The notes: generated by a model not told the origin, from the sequence alone. 64,000 nt of DNA from Gammaproteobacteria bacterium (GCA_024234975.1 JACKNH010000007.1:124001-188000), one strand, 5' to 3'; positions 9,347-18,833 are shown, numbered from the stretch's first letter. A program made the numbers and translations.

Positions 9347-10174
9347 ATGTTGGAACAATTTCAGGAATTGCAGGCACAGATCACTGCAATCGTTTCGCTG
9401 TACGGACTGAAAATCGTCGCCGCGCTGGCAATATTCATCTTTGGCCGCTGGATTGCGCGCGGCCTGACCAGGCTGTTGCGCCGCGTGCTCACCGCCCGCA
9501 AGGCCGACGGTATGCTGGTGTCCTTCCTTGGCAATATCTGCTATTTCGCGCTGGTGACATTTGTCATCATCGCGGCCCTGAGCCAGCTCGGCATTCAAAC
9601 CGCATCCATGATTGCCGTGCTCGGCGCAGCGGGCCTGGCGGTCGGATTGGCGCTTCAGGGTTCATTGTCTAATTTCGCCGCCGGCGTGCTGATTGTCACT
9701 TTCCGTCCGTTCAAGGTGGGTGACTACGTCGAGGCTGCAGGTATCTCCGGCACCGTGGAAGCGATGAGCATTTTCTCGACGATTCTGTGCACACCGGACA
9801 ACAAGCAGATCACGGTACCCAATGCAGCGGTCACCGGTGGCACCATCGTCAACTACTCGCACAAACCACAGCGGCGCATCGACATGACCTTCGGCATCGG
9901 CTATGCCGATGACATCGATCGTGCCCGTGAGGTTATCCGTGAAGCCATCGCCGCCGAGCACCGCATCCTGCGTGACAGGGATACATTGGTCGCGGTCGCC
10001 GAGCTTGCTGACAGCAGCGTCAACTTCTACGTGCGTCCCTGGGTCAATAACAGCGACTATTGGCCCGTGTACTACGCGCTCACCGAAGACATCAAAAAGC
10101 GATTCGACGCCGCGGGCATCAGCATTCCATTTCCGCAGCGCGACGTTCACCTGTACCAGGCAACGCCATCGTAA
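9347..10174 (+). CDS. mscS: Small-conductance mechanosensitive channel, MscS family
   Basis: The 275-residue protein has three membrane helices (about 18-38, 60-80, 85-115). The third is the pore-lining TM3 with the Ala/Gly-rich pattern AVLGAAGLAVGLALQGSLSN. The cytoplasmic beta domain follows (RPFKVGDYVEAAGISGTVE and the PNAAVTGGTIVNYS block), then the alpha/beta C-terminal domain. Size and order are those of the minimal MscS. The channel opens on membrane tension during hypo-osmotic shock. ATG at 9347 follows a purine-rich GGAGATAA element. The RRM gene 119 bp downstream may be cotranscribed. Confidence 0.95.
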   Translation: MLEQFQELQAQITAIVSLYGLKIVAALAIFIFGRWIARGLTRLLRRVLTARKADGMLVSFLGNICYFALVTFVIIAALSQLGIQTASMIAVLGAAGLAVGLALQGSLSNFAAGVLIVTFRPFKVGDYVEAAGISGTVEAMSIFSTILCTPDNKQITVPNAAVTGGTIVNYSHKPQRRIDMTFGIGYADDIDRAREVIREAIAAEHRILRDRDTLVAVAELADSSVNFYVRPWVNNSDYWPVYYALTEDIKKRFDAAGISIPFPQRDVHLYQATPS

Positions 10175-10293
10175 CAGTGGGTACGTTGCATGGCGCGGGC
10201 GCAATATGTTTGAATGCAGCGCGCGATGCTGGAAGGCTCGCGCGAGTGGCATCAACACAGCGATACGAATAACAGGCAGCAACGAATCAAGGC

Positions 10294-10683
10294 ATGAACA
10301 TCTACGTAGGTAACCTCCCTTTCAGCATTCGCGACGAACAATTGCTCGCGGCTTTCGCCAGTTATGGCACGGTGAAATCGGCGCAAGTCATCGTCGACAA
10401 GCGCAGCCGCCGCTCACGCGGTTACGGCTTCGTGGAAATGGCGGATGACGCCGAGGCTGAAAAGGCCATCGCAGCGCTTAACGGCAGTGAGTTGGATGGC
10501 CGCACGCTACGGGTCGACCGGTCGAGTGAAAAGTCGGCCGCGCCCTCGCGCAGCAACCGTGGACGCCGTCGACCCGCGCGTTCGGGCACGGAGCAGAAAA
10601 GCGCCAACGTCAATACGGCCACCACCCGCCCGCAGCAGTCCCAGGGTGGTGTTTTCGGATTCTTCAGGAAATTGTTCGGCTGA
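10294..10683 (+). CDS. Small RRM-type RNA-binding protein
   Basis: The 129-residue protein opens with a full RNA recognition motif (residues 1-80): RNP2 is IYVGNL at the very N-terminus and RNP1 is RGYGFVEM near residues 43-50. A basic Arg/Ser-rich linker follows (SNRGRRRPARSG), then a hydrophobic end, GGVFGFFRKLFG. It resembles the stand-alone bacterial RRM proteins first described in cyanobacteria, which bind RNA and sometimes respond to cold. The aromatic C-terminal motif is conspicuous and could be a membrane- or protein-docking element; this is inference. Confidence 0.92.
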   Translation: MNIYVGNLPFSIRDEQLLAAFASYGTVKSAQVIVDKRSRRSRGYGFVEMADDAEAEKAIAALNGSELDGRTLRVDRSSEKSAAPSRSNRGRRRPARSGTEQKSANVNTATTRPQQSQGGVFGFFRKLFG

Positions 10684-10687
10684 TCGG

Positions 10688-10710
10688 CCGGCCACTGCCG
10701 GCAGGGCCGG
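10688..10710. terminator. Strong hairpin between convergent genes
   Basis: CCGGCC (10688-10693) pairs with GGCCGG (10705-10710). Inside it CTG (10695-10697) pairs with CAG (10702-10704) around a CCGG loop, with one bulged A. It lies between the RRM and DUF2333 stop codons. No T-run follows on either strand, so it is not a standard intrinsic terminator, but its position fits a bidirectional transcript end. Confidence 0.4.
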
Positions 10711-10716
10711 ATGAAC

Positions 10717-11799
10717 TCAGCCCTGTTCGAGCAGTTTGCGCAGGTCGATGACTGCGGCGTTGGCGCGCGAGATATACGAGGCCATGACCAGCGAGTGATT
10801 GGCCAGCAGGCCGAACCCGGTACCGTTGAGGATCATCGGTGACCATACGAGATCCTGCGTGCCTTCGAGTTCACGAACGATCTGTCGCACGCTGACCGTA
10901 GCGTTCTTCTTGTCGAGCACCGACGCGAAATCCACTTCCATCGCGCGCAGGTACTGAATCAATACCCAGCTTGACCCGCGCGCTTCGTAAAATACGTCGT
11001 CGATCTGCATCCATGGCGTCTTCACGGTCTGAACGCCAGGCGTTGTCGTTGCCTGACGCGCGCTCGCATCGCCGCCAAGATCGGTATTCACCCTGACCTG
11101 ACCGACGCTGGCCGACAACCGTTGTGACAAATCCCCCAGCCGCTTCTCAACAATCCCCAGCCAGTCGGTGAGGTTGTCCGCACGCGCGAAAAACTGTGCG
11201 TCCGGTCGCTCCGGATCGGACAGGCGGTCGAGATAGCGCAACAGCGATTTCATGCCGTCGCGATACTCTGATTCGGCCGCCGGCAACATCCACGCATAGC
11301 TGTCGATATGCAGCTTGGTTTCGGCGGTGACCAGGTCTTCGTCTTCGGTGGACTGCGTCTGCGAACGACTCATGTCATTACGCATGGAACGCGTGAGATC
11401 ACGTGCCATGCGCAACACACCCCACTCCCAGTTCGGCATGTTGTCCATCAACACGCCTGGCGGCATCTTGTCGTTGGATAGATAGCCACCGGGCTTTTCG
11501 AGCAGAATCCTTACCGATTCGGTCAATGCGACGGTGGTGACGTAGCCGGTGACCAGTGGGCTGTCCGCCTCTGCCGGCATGCCTCGTTGTTCAGCCTGGT
11601 AGGCTCGGGCGGTAGCGACGACATCGAACGGTTCGGGTTCGTTGTCCCATATGAACATCAGCACCAGGATCAGCACGATAACAACGGCCAGCCCGATCGT
11701 AATGAATCGGGCCGGACCGGAAAGCGCTTCAAGCTTGCGATTGACGTTGCCGGTCGCGCGCTTGAATACGCTTTGGCTTACCTGGGTTTCATCGGTCAA
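10717..11799 (-). CDS. DUF2333 family membrane-anchored protein
   Basis: The 360-residue protein has a single N-terminal membrane helix (about 33-51, FITIGLAVVIVLILVLMFIW) and a mostly helical periplasmic domain with the stretch GYVTTVALTESVRILLEKPGG and the LPNWEWG-like DNMPNWEWGVLRM segment. This is the pattern of the DUF2333 family, known from gammaproteobacteria and without assigned function. The TTG at 11799 overlaps the serA stop (TTGA), which argues for coupled translation; no other start precedes the membrane helix. Confidence 0.8.
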   Translation of the reverse strand: MTDETQVSQSVFKRATGNVNRKLEALSGPARFITIGLAVVIVLILVLMFIWDNEPEPFDVVATARAYQAEQRGMPAEADSPLVTGYVTTVALTESVRILLEKPGGYLSNDKMPPGVLMDNMPNWEWGVLRMARDLTRSMRNDMSRSQTQSTEDEDLVTAETKLHIDSYAWMLPAAESEYRDGMKSLLRYLDRLSDPERPDAQFFARADNLTDWLGIVEKRLGDLSQRLSASVGQVRVNTDLGGDASARQATTTPGVQTVKTPWMQIDDVFYEARGSSWVLIQYLRAMEVDFASVLDKKNATVSVRQIVRELEGTQDLVWSPMILNGTGFGLLANHSLVMASYISRANAAVIDLRKLLEQG

Positions 11800-13376
11800 A
11801 ATGATATCTGCATGACGTTGGAGATGCCCGGAATATTCCGGATGCTTTCAAGTGTAGACTCGTCCAGCAGTTGCGACACGCAAATCGCGGCCAGTGCCTG
11901 ATCGCTGCCCGGCGCAACGCCCAGGTGCATGCTCGAGATGTTGATGCCGAGCTTGCCCAGGCAGGCGCCGATTGCGCCAATCACGCCCGGCTGGTCCGCA
12001 TGACGGGTGAACACATACAACCCTTCCAATGCGGTTTCCAGGTCATAGCTGTTGATCCGCACCAGCCGTGGCCGCACTTCATCAAACAAGGTGCCTTCCA
12101 CGGTCACCGTCTGACCGCCGCTGCTGCCGGTAAGTTTCAGCAGCGAGACGAAATCACGTGAGTTTTCCGAACAGGTCTCGGTCACGGTGACGCCTTGCCG
12201 GCGTGCAATCGCATTCGCATTGACCTGGTTTACCGGAATCGAGAGATGTCCGGATAACACACCGATCAGCGCGTCGTTGGCGATGGGGCGGATTTTCAAT
12301 TCGCTGGCGCGGCCGTACAGACCGACTTCAAGCGTCTTCAGCGGTTCGGTGATCATGCCAGCGAGCAATGCGCCCAGCTTGCGGGCCAAAGCCTGGTACG
12401 GTTCGATTTTGCGGATGGTATCGCCGGGGATACGCGGCAGGTTGACCGCGTTGATGGCCTCGCCTGTGCGCAGGAACGTCATCACCTGTTTGGCGATCTC
12501 GGTGCCGACGGCTGCCTGGGCTTCGTGGGTGGATGCACCAAGATGCGGCGTAAAGAGAATTTTCTCGCACCCGAGCACCGGCGAATCCTTGGGCGGCTCG
12601 GTCTGAAACACGTCCAGTGCGGCGCCGGCCAGATGTCCGCTGTCGACCGCCGCGACCAGCGCAGCCTCGTCAACCAGCGTACCGCGGGCGCAGTTGATGA
12701 ACATTGCACCCTTTTTCATCTTGCCGAAACGCTCGGCATTCATCATGCCCTTGGTCGAATCGGTGACCGGGCAATGCATGGTCACGTAATCACTTTCGGC
12801 CAGCAGTTCATCCAGACCACGCGGTTCCACGCCGTGCTCCATGAACGTTTCGTTGGTAACAAAGGGATCGTGGCCGATGACCTTCATCTTCAGCCCACGG
12901 CAGCGATCGGCCACGATACGGCCGATGGTGCCGAAACCGATGATGCCGATGGTCTTGCCGGTGATTTCCGTACCAAGCAGATCGCGCCGCCATTGACCGC
13001 CACGCACCGAACTGTCGGCCTGTGGCAGGTTGCGATTGACGGAGAACAAGTGGGCGATGGCCAGTTCAGCGGTGGTCGTGGCGTTTGCATCAGGTGTATT
13101 CAATACAACGATGCCGCGTTCGGTGGCGCCGTCGACATCGATGTTGTCGACCCCGATACCGGCACGACCGATGACCCGGACATTCTTCGCCGCTTCCAGC
13201 ACCGCGCCCTTGATCTTGGTGGCTGAGCGGACGATGACCGCATCGTATCTGCCGATCCGCTCGATGACTTCCGCTTCCGAAAGTCCCGGTGCGAAATCAA
13301 CTTCCGCATCGGATTGCTGCTTGAGTAGATCAACACCTTCCGGACCCAGTTTGTCCGCAATGAATATCTTGTACAC
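11796..13376 (-). CDS. serA: D-3-phosphoglycerate dehydrogenase, long form with ACT domain
   Basis: It catalyses the first step of serine synthesis, 3-phosphoglycerate to 3-phosphohydroxypyruvate, using NAD. The 526-residue length and domain order match the long SerA type. The catalytic/NAD-binding part (1-315) contains GFGTIGRIVADRCRGL and the catalytic ARG, E and HLGAST (H near 277) segments. An intervening allosteric-substrate-binding domain (about 320-450) and a C-terminal ACT domain (ADQPGVIGAIGACLGKLGIN) follow. The ACT domain usually mediates feedback by serine. Start is GTG at 13376 with AGGG 8 nt upstream. It lies 29 bp downstream of serC. Confidence 0.96.
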   Translation of the reverse strand: MYKIFIADKLGPEGVDLLKQQSDAEVDFAPGLSEAEVIERIGRYDAVIVRSATKIKGAVLEAAKNVRVIGRAGIGVDNIDVDGATERGIVVLNTPDANATTTAELAIAHLFSVNRNLPQADSSVRGGQWRRDLLGTEITGKTIGIIGFGTIGRIVADRCRGLKMKVIGHDPFVTNETFMEHGVEPRGLDELLAESDYVTMHCPVTDSTKGMMNAERFGKMKKGAMFINCARGTLVDEAALVAAVDSGHLAGAALDVFQTEPPKDSPVLGCEKILFTPHLGASTHEAQAAVGTEIAKQVMTFLRTGEAINAVNLPRIPGDTIRKIEPYQALARKLGALLAGMITEPLKTLEVGLYGRASELKIRPIANDALIGVLSGHLSIPVNQVNANAIARRQGVTVTETCSENSRDFVSLLKLTGSSGGQTVTVEGTLFDEVRPRLVRINSYDLETALEGLYVFTRHADQPGVIGAIGACLGKLGINISSMHLGVAPGSDQALAAICVSQLLDESTLESIRNIPGISNVMQISF

Positions 13377-13405
13377 GGTTTACCCTTTAAACGAGATTTG
13401 AATTC

Positions 13406-14560
13406 TTACGAGTTGGCGACCTGCTGGTAGGCCCATTCCAGCCATGGCAGCAGCTTGCGCAGATCATCCTGTTCGACAGTGGCCCCGGCCCAGACACGGA
13501 AGCCCGGGGGCGCCGCGCGGTAGGCGTCGATATCGAAGGCGACGCCTTCCTTGTCCAGCAGACTGGTGATCTTCTTCGTCGCTTCGCCTTGCTGTTCGGC
13601 ATTCAAAGCCGTGAACCAGGGGGCAACGATTTTCAGACACACCGAGGTATTCGAACGCGATTCCGCGGACTGTGCCAGGAATTCGATCCAGTCGGTGGAT
13701 TGCACCCACTGGTCGATGACCGCGAAGTTACGCCGCGAACGTGCAATTAGCTCATCCAGGCCGCCGAGATCCTTCGCCCAGGTGAGCGCATCGACATAAT
13801 CTTCAACGCAGAGCATCGACGGCGTGTTGATGGTGGCGCCGGTGAAAATCGCCTCGTCCACCTTGCCGCCCTTGGCCATGCGGAAAATCTTCGGCATCGG
13901 CCACGGTGGCGTGTAGGTCTGCAACCGTTCGATGGCGCGCGGGCTGAGAATGATGACGCCATGGCCACCTTCACCGCCCAGCACCTTCTGCCAGGAGTAG
14001 GTCACTGCGTCGAGCTTGTCCCACGGCAACGGCATCGCAAACGCAGCGGAGGTCGCATCGCAGATGGTCAAGCCCTTGCGGTCAGCCGCGATCCAGTCGC
14101 CATCCGGCAACTTGACGCCGGACGTGGTGCCATTCCACACGAACACGACGTCGCGTTCGAAATCGACCGCCGACAGATCGGGCAGTGAGCCGTACTCGGC
14201 CGTCTGCACGCGGGTGTCATTCACTTTGAGCTGTTTGACGATGTCGGTCACCCAGTCCTGGCTGAAACTTTCCCAGGCGAGTACGTCGACGCCACGCGCC
14301 CCAAGCAATGACCACAGTGCAGCCTCAACCGCGCCGGTATCGGAGCCGGCCATGATGCCGATCCGGTAGTCATCCGGCACATCCAGAATTTCGCGCGTCA
14401 GGTCAATGGCCAGTTTCAGCCGTGCCTTGCCGGGTTTTGAACGGTGTGAGCGTCCCAGGATCGCGTTGCCCAATGCCGATGGCGTCCACCCCGGACGCTT
14501 GGCGCAGGGACCGGAGGAAAAACAGGGATTCTGGGGTCGGATTTCTGGTTTGGCGCTCAC
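13406..14560 (-). CDS. serC: Phosphoserine aminotransferase
   Basis: The 384-residue PLP enzyme converts 3-phosphohydroxypyruvate and glutamate to phosphoserine. The PLP lysine is in TYSWQKVLGGEGGHG, and the N-terminal NPCFSSGPCAKRPGW and GIMAGSDTGAVEAALWSL segments are visible. The sequence resembles the alphaproteobacterial/Methanosarcina-type SerC rather than the shorter E. coli type (which begins with NFSAGPA-like motifs). Start is GTG at 14560 with an AGGA-type site upstream. It is followed by serA, so two of the three serine-biosynthesis steps are in one operon; serB is not in the window. Confidence 0.93.
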   Translation of the reverse strand: MSAKPEIRPQNPCFSSGPCAKRPGWTPSALGNAILGRSHRSKPGKARLKLAIDLTREILDVPDDYRIGIMAGSDTGAVEAALWSLLGARGVDVLAWESFSQDWVTDIVKQLKVNDTRVQTAEYGSLPDLSAVDFERDVVFVWNGTTSGVKLPDGDWIAADRKGLTICDATSAAFAMPLPWDKLDAVTYSWQKVLGGEGGHGVIILSPRAIERLQTYTPPWPMPKIFRMAKGGKVDEAIFTGATINTPSMLCVEDYVDALTWAKDLGGLDELIARSRRNFAVIDQWVQSTDWIEFLAQSAESRSNTSVCLKIVAPWFTALNAEQQGEATKKITSLLDKEGVAFDIDAYRAAPPGFRVWAGATVEQDDLRKLLPWLEWAYQQVANS

Positions 14561-14683
14561 GTAAGAGGTCCTGTGGAAAAATGCTGCATTCTAAGGTCGC
14601 GGCGGTAAGAAATCCAACGCACATGCAGCATTACGCGCCGGAAATGGCGGACAGGATGCCACCGGGCCTGTCGTTAAGACTGT

Positions 14684-17600
14684 TCAGTCCGTGGCGGCGA
14701 TATCGGCAGCTGCCCGGTAGGCTTCAAACATCGGGGCGGCCGCGGCATCGTCTCGGTCGTAAACGGCGGCCATCAGTTGCTGCTGGCCGCGCAGGTCGAG
14801 ACGGAAAACAGCGCCCGCAACCTCGCGCACACTGCCGTTGCGGCAGCGGTGGCGGCCGGAGAACGTGTAAACAGGTACCCTGCCCTCACGCATCGGCGCC
14901 AGTTTCGCCAGCAATGTTTCGGTAGTCTGCCCGGGTATGACATCAGCCGCTTTCATGCGACGGATTTCGCGGTTGCAGTAGCCGGTCTTGTCCCGCGCAC
15001 GCTTGTTGGCCGCAACGAATTCCAGCGTCGCAGCGTCGATGAGAAACATCTCTACCGTTGCGTGCTCAAAAACCGCGATGGATTGGCGTTCGAGGGTCGC
15101 GGCGCGCCTTTCGTTGCTGATGTCCTCGAACTGCACGATGTAATGCGTGTCCTGGCCGGGAGAGACAATCGGCAGCACCGTTCCCCGAAGCCAGAACGTG
15201 GTGCCGTCGGTGCGGTGCCACTCGTGTTGGAAGCTGTAAGGCGTAATCCCGGGCCTGGTCTGCGTACCCGCCGCCCATGTCACCACATCCTGGTCGCGGC
15301 CAAACACCGATTCGATGGTGGCGCCGATGAGATCCACGTCGGTCATGCCCAGAATGGTCTGCAACGCATAATTGGCGTGCAGAATCGTTCCTGTCTGATC
15401 AACCACGGCCCGGGGGGCGGGCAGTTGCTCGAATTGGCTCTTGAACTGCGTCAATGCCAGCGTCACCACCGCGCCCAGGCGTCCCAGCAGCTGACGATCA
15501 AACGGCGTCGGCTTGCGCGGCTGATCGAAATACATGGCAAACGTGCCGAGCAATGTCCCGTCACCTGCAATCAGCGGCACCGACCAGCACGCGCGCACTC
15601 GCAGTTCCTTTGCGACCTCCTGCAGGTTGACCCAGTTCCTGTCGGTGAGGATGTCACTGGCGATCACAACTTCGCGGCGAAATGCCGCAGTACCGCAGTT
15701 GCCCACGCCCTCGCCGATCGGCACCAGCGATTCCGGACCGAACAGGCGTGAAAACAACGTCGGCGCCGCGATCATGCGGAGATATCTGCAGTCGCGATCG
15801 GCAGCGAATATGGTTGCCCGCATATCCGGCATCAATGTCTCGATGGTCAGCGCGATTTCATCGAGCACCATGCCCAGCGGCCGGGCCTGATTGATGATGG
15901 CGAGCATACGGTTTTCGATCGCCAGCAACTCTTCGGCCTCGCGCCGGTTCTGTTCGTTGCGATAGGCATCGATCATGTTGCCGCAGGTCAGCAACAGCGA
16001 TTCCACTTCGAACTCCTGCACAGGTTGATAGCCGTGCGCACGATTGCCAATGCCCACCACGCCGATCATCTGGCCGCCACGCCACAAAGGGATGCCCATG
16101 AACGAGGTGAATTCCAGCATCACCTCGCCGTTTCCCAGCGCCTGGCCGCAACGACCGGGCTCGTTGATTATCAGCGTCTGCCCTGAACGGACGACGGTCG
16201 CCAATATGCTGCCTTCGGGATCGAATGACTCAGCCCGGGCGAGCAGGCTGGCATAAACGGGTTTCAGCGCCGCAGTCGCATGGCGGTCGACGATCGCCGT
16301 GGCTTTCAGCAGTGGTCGCTCGCCGAGATCATTGACGACTTCGATCACATACCCGAACGAGCTACCTGACAGCTCGACAATGACATCGAGCAGCTGCTCG
16401 AATGACGACATCCGGTTGCGGGCGCTGATATATGTCGACTGTGCACGATGGATACCGCGCAGAATGATGTTGGCCTGGCGCAAGGCACGTTCCGCATCAA
16501 GCTGGCGCTGGCGCGAGCGGATGGCGGCGATGCGGAATGCGATACTGCCCACCAGCTTTTCCAACACCTCGATTTCGACACTGTTGAAACCATTGGATTC
16601 GCAGGACCAGATAGCGACGGCACCCAGCCGGGCCTCGTCAACGGTAAGCGGGATGCAGACAACGGAATTGACCCCTTCGGCGATGGCATTGGCCCGCCAC
16701 TGCGGGCTGCGGTCATAACTCGAAATCTGGGCGATAGCGGTGGTGCTGCCGGTGCGGATGGCCGCCGTGATGGGTCCGTCCTCCGCCGGCGAGCTGCCTG
16801 ACGGAAGAAACCCGGAGATGCCCGCACGGGCGATGACTTCGTACCCGCGCTCCGGGCCGTTGGTCCGCTCATATACGGCGGTACACAAGTCATAGCCGGC
16901 TTCGGTGACAATGATTTCGCTGATGGCCTGTAACAGGTCGCGCATATCGTCGATGGTGACCAGCGCGCGGTTGCTCGCGGCCAGAATCCGCATCGCGCGG
17001 TTGACCCGTTCCTGCAGCACATCACGTCGCCACTGGTCGGATATGTCGCGTGCGGTGGTGACAACGCAGGGTTCGCCATCGATTTCGGTCAACGCCGCCG
17101 ATATCGAAGCCATGATTTTGCCGCCGGTCTTGATCTGGAACTCGATCGTCCGCTCGTTCACCCGGCCGTTTTCGCGCAGGTCGGCGGTGAATTTGTCTCG
17201 TATCACCGGGTCCGTCCAGAAAATTTCCAGCGCGGACCTGCCGATGATTTCGTCCGGGCGGTAACCGGAAATACCGAAACTCGCATCGTTGACGTAGAGA
17301 ATCGTACTGTCCGCCAGCCGCGACAGTACGACCATGTACGGACTCTGCGTTATGGCGGCACGAAACTTCTGCTCGGTATCCCGCAGTAACAGGTCGGATT
17401 TCTTCCGTGTGGTGATATCGAGCAACACGCCGTGGCAGCGCGTGGGATGGCCTTCGGCATCGCGGACGGTGTGAACAACGTCCTGTACCCAGACGGTGTC
17501 GCCATTGGCATCGAGCATGCGGTACTCAAACGCCCGATCATTGGAAGAGATTGATTCGCGGCGACGGACCTGGGCAACTTCAAGATCGTCGGGATGGACA

Positions 17601-17806
17601 TGGCGCGCCCAGAATTCCGCCTCCTGTGTCCAGGCCACGCGCGGGTAACCCAGCAAAGCCTCGGCCGCGTGGGTGACGAATTCGTAACGGAATTCAGGGT
17701 AGGTGGCCTCCCAGAGGACGGCGACCGCTGGCGCGTCCTGGGCGGAACGTCGACGTTGATCGCGCAGCGCGTCGGCAAGCGCAATGATGTTAACGGTACG
17801 CGGCAA
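14684..17806 (-). CDS. Multi-PAS/GAF sensory protein without output domain
   Basis: The 1040-residue soluble protein reads as PAS (about 25-135), PAS (142-260), three GAF domains (about 275-430, 455-620, 635-790), PAS (795-915) and PAS (915-1025). PAS hallmarks include YRMLDANGDTVWVQDVV, YVNDASFGISGYRPDEIIG and HYIVQFEDISNERR; GAF hallmarks include SVVCIPLTVDEARLGAVAIW and ACWSVPLIAGDGTLLGTFA. No GGDEF, EAL, histidine kinase, HD-GYP or DNA-binding domain follows, and there is no membrane helix. It should bind small ligands or cofactors and relay the state to a partner protein. The start is uncertain: a TTG at 17806 is the only one upstream of the first PAS. Confidence 0.82.
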   Translation of the reverse strand: MPRTVNIIALADALRDQRRRSAQDAPAVAVLWEATYPEFRYEFVTHAAEALLGYPRVAWTQEAEFWARHVHPDDLEVAQVRRRESISSNDRAFEYRMLDANGDTVWVQDVVHTVRDAEGHPTRCHGVLLDITTRKKSDLLLRDTEQKFRAAITQSPYMVVLSRLADSTILYVNDASFGISGYRPDEIIGRSALEIFWTDPVIRDKFTADLRENGRVNERTIEFQIKTGGKIMASISAALTEIDGEPCVVTTARDISDQWRRDVLQERVNRAMRILAASNRALVTIDDMRDLLQAISEIIVTEAGYDLCTAVYERTNGPERGYEVIARAGISGFLPSGSSPAEDGPITAAIRTGSTTAIAQISSYDRSPQWRANAIAEGVNSVVCIPLTVDEARLGAVAIWSCESNGFNSVEIEVLEKLVGSIAFRIAAIRSRQRQLDAERALRQANIILRGIHRAQSTYISARNRMSSFEQLLDVIVELSGSSFGYVIEVVNDLGERPLLKATAIVDRHATAALKPVYASLLARAESFDPEGSILATVVRSGQTLIINEPGRCGQALGNGEVMLEFTSFMGIPLWRGGQMIGVVGIGNRAHGYQPVQEFEVESLLLTCGNMIDAYRNEQNRREAEELLAIENRMLAIINQARPLGMVLDEIALTIETLMPDMRATIFAADRDCRYLRMIAAPTLFSRLFGPESLVPIGEGVGNCGTAAFRREVVIASDILTDRNWVNLQEVAKELRVRACWSVPLIAGDGTLLGTFAMYFDQPRKPTPFDRQLLGRLGAVVTLALTQFKSQFEQLPAPRAVVDQTGTILHANYALQTILGMTDVDLIGATIESVFGRDQDVVTWAAGTQTRPGITPYSFQHEWHRTDGTTFWLRGTVLPIVSPGQDTHYIVQFEDISNERRAATLERQSIAVFEHATVEMFLIDAATLEFVAANKRARDKTGYCNREIRRMKAADVIPGQTTETLLAKLAPMREGRVPVYTFSGRHRCRNGSVREVAGAVFRLDLRGQQQLMAAVYDRDDAAAAPMFEAYRAAADIAATD

Positions 17807-17944
17807 TGCAGTTCGTCCGTCGATGAGCGGCGACCCCGGGGTGTTCAGGCCTGGCCGTTGATTATATGCGCTGCCGCGTTGTTTTTACCCGCCTGCCAGT
17901 GATTGCGGACCGGCATAACTGTCTCCGGTTGAACCGGGTGTGCG

Positions 17945-18658
17945 TCAGGCTTGCGGCGGCGTCCCGCGTTGCTTGCCAATCTTGCTGGCCAACGCGATCA
18001 GCTTTTTGTAATGGTTGCGCAGGACCAGTTCCTTGTCCTTGTATTGCTTGCGATAGGCGGCGCGGATGGCGGCTTCGCGTTTGCGAACCTGGAGTGCGGC
18101 GATCTCGCGGATCCGTTCGATGTCTGCGGCATGCTTCAGGCGCATCTGGGCGGTTGCCGTGGCGACCGCCTGGTCCACGTAGTGCTGGATGCGATGCTCG
18201 AAATCTTCCATCAGGCTCAACAGCGAATCGGCTTCGCTATCGCCAACCATTTCGGCGGCGTCCGCCGTGTCAGCGAGGTCCATGGGTTTGAGCGCACGAC
18301 TTTGTTCAGCGGTCGGGCTGGCCGTCTCTTCGGTCACCATGCCGGGCGCCACTGGCGCATCGAGACCACGATCCAGATCGGCGTGACGGGCGTCCATTTC
18401 GTCGATGAGCTCGGCGAGGCTGCGACCGGTTGCGGTATCGGCATAATCGCGCTCACTGGCATTGGGATCCTCGACTTCCGGTCCCTGCTCGACAACCAGC
18501 TTGTCGATTTTCATCATTGTGTCGTCCAACGCCTGCTGGCGGCGACTGGCCTGGTCGGCGGCATCATCGGTCGCCGCTTCACTACCGGGCTGACGGGGCG
18601 GGTTGCGCTCGCGTACGTTGGGAAAATTCAGGATGTCACCGCGGTTCTTTGCGTCCAT
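17945..18658 (-). CDS. Conserved-looking coiled-coil protein of unknown function
   Basis: The 237-residue protein starts MDAKNRGDILNFPNVRERNP. It has an acidic, low-complexity middle (about 25-125, many Asp/Ala/Glu) and a C-terminal region of about 90 residues that is strongly helical and basic (QMRLKHAADIERIREIAAL, then YRKQYKDKELVLRNHYKKL). No membrane segment or signal peptide is present. I do not recognise the family. The helical basic tail suggests a nucleic-acid- or protein-binding coiled coil; that is inference. ATG at 18658. It lies between dnaE2 and the sensor gene, same strand, with 175 and 138 bp gaps, so it may be its own transcription unit. Confidence 0.72.
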   Translation of the reverse strand: MDAKNRGDILNFPNVRERNPPRQPGSEAATDDAADQASRRQQALDDTMMKIDKLVVEQGPEVEDPNASERDYADTATGRSLAELIDEMDARHADLDRGLDAPVAPGMVTEETASPTAEQSRALKPMDLADTADAAEMVGDSEADSLLSLMEDFEHRIQHYVDQAVATATAQMRLKHAADIERIREIAALQVRKREAAIRAAYRKQYKDKELVLRNHYKKLIALASKIGKQRGTPPQA

Positions 18659-18833
18659 GTTCCAGGCCTGCCTTCACGCGTGTTGTTGATACCCTAGCGT
18701 GGTTATCGACGGTTTAATAGCAAATCGTTGGCGCAAGATAGCGCGTTTACGGGTATTTTGCGCCAGCCCGGAGCAGTAGTGCCCGCATTGTTTACAAAAT
18801 TCCCTGGGTCCGTAGCCGCGGCACCCATCCGGT

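Noticed and set aside
18729..18765. Inverted repeat TGGCGCAA...TTGCGCCA downstream of dnaE2
   Set aside because: Arms of 8 bp with a 21-nt loop and no T-run; too weak to call a terminator or operator.
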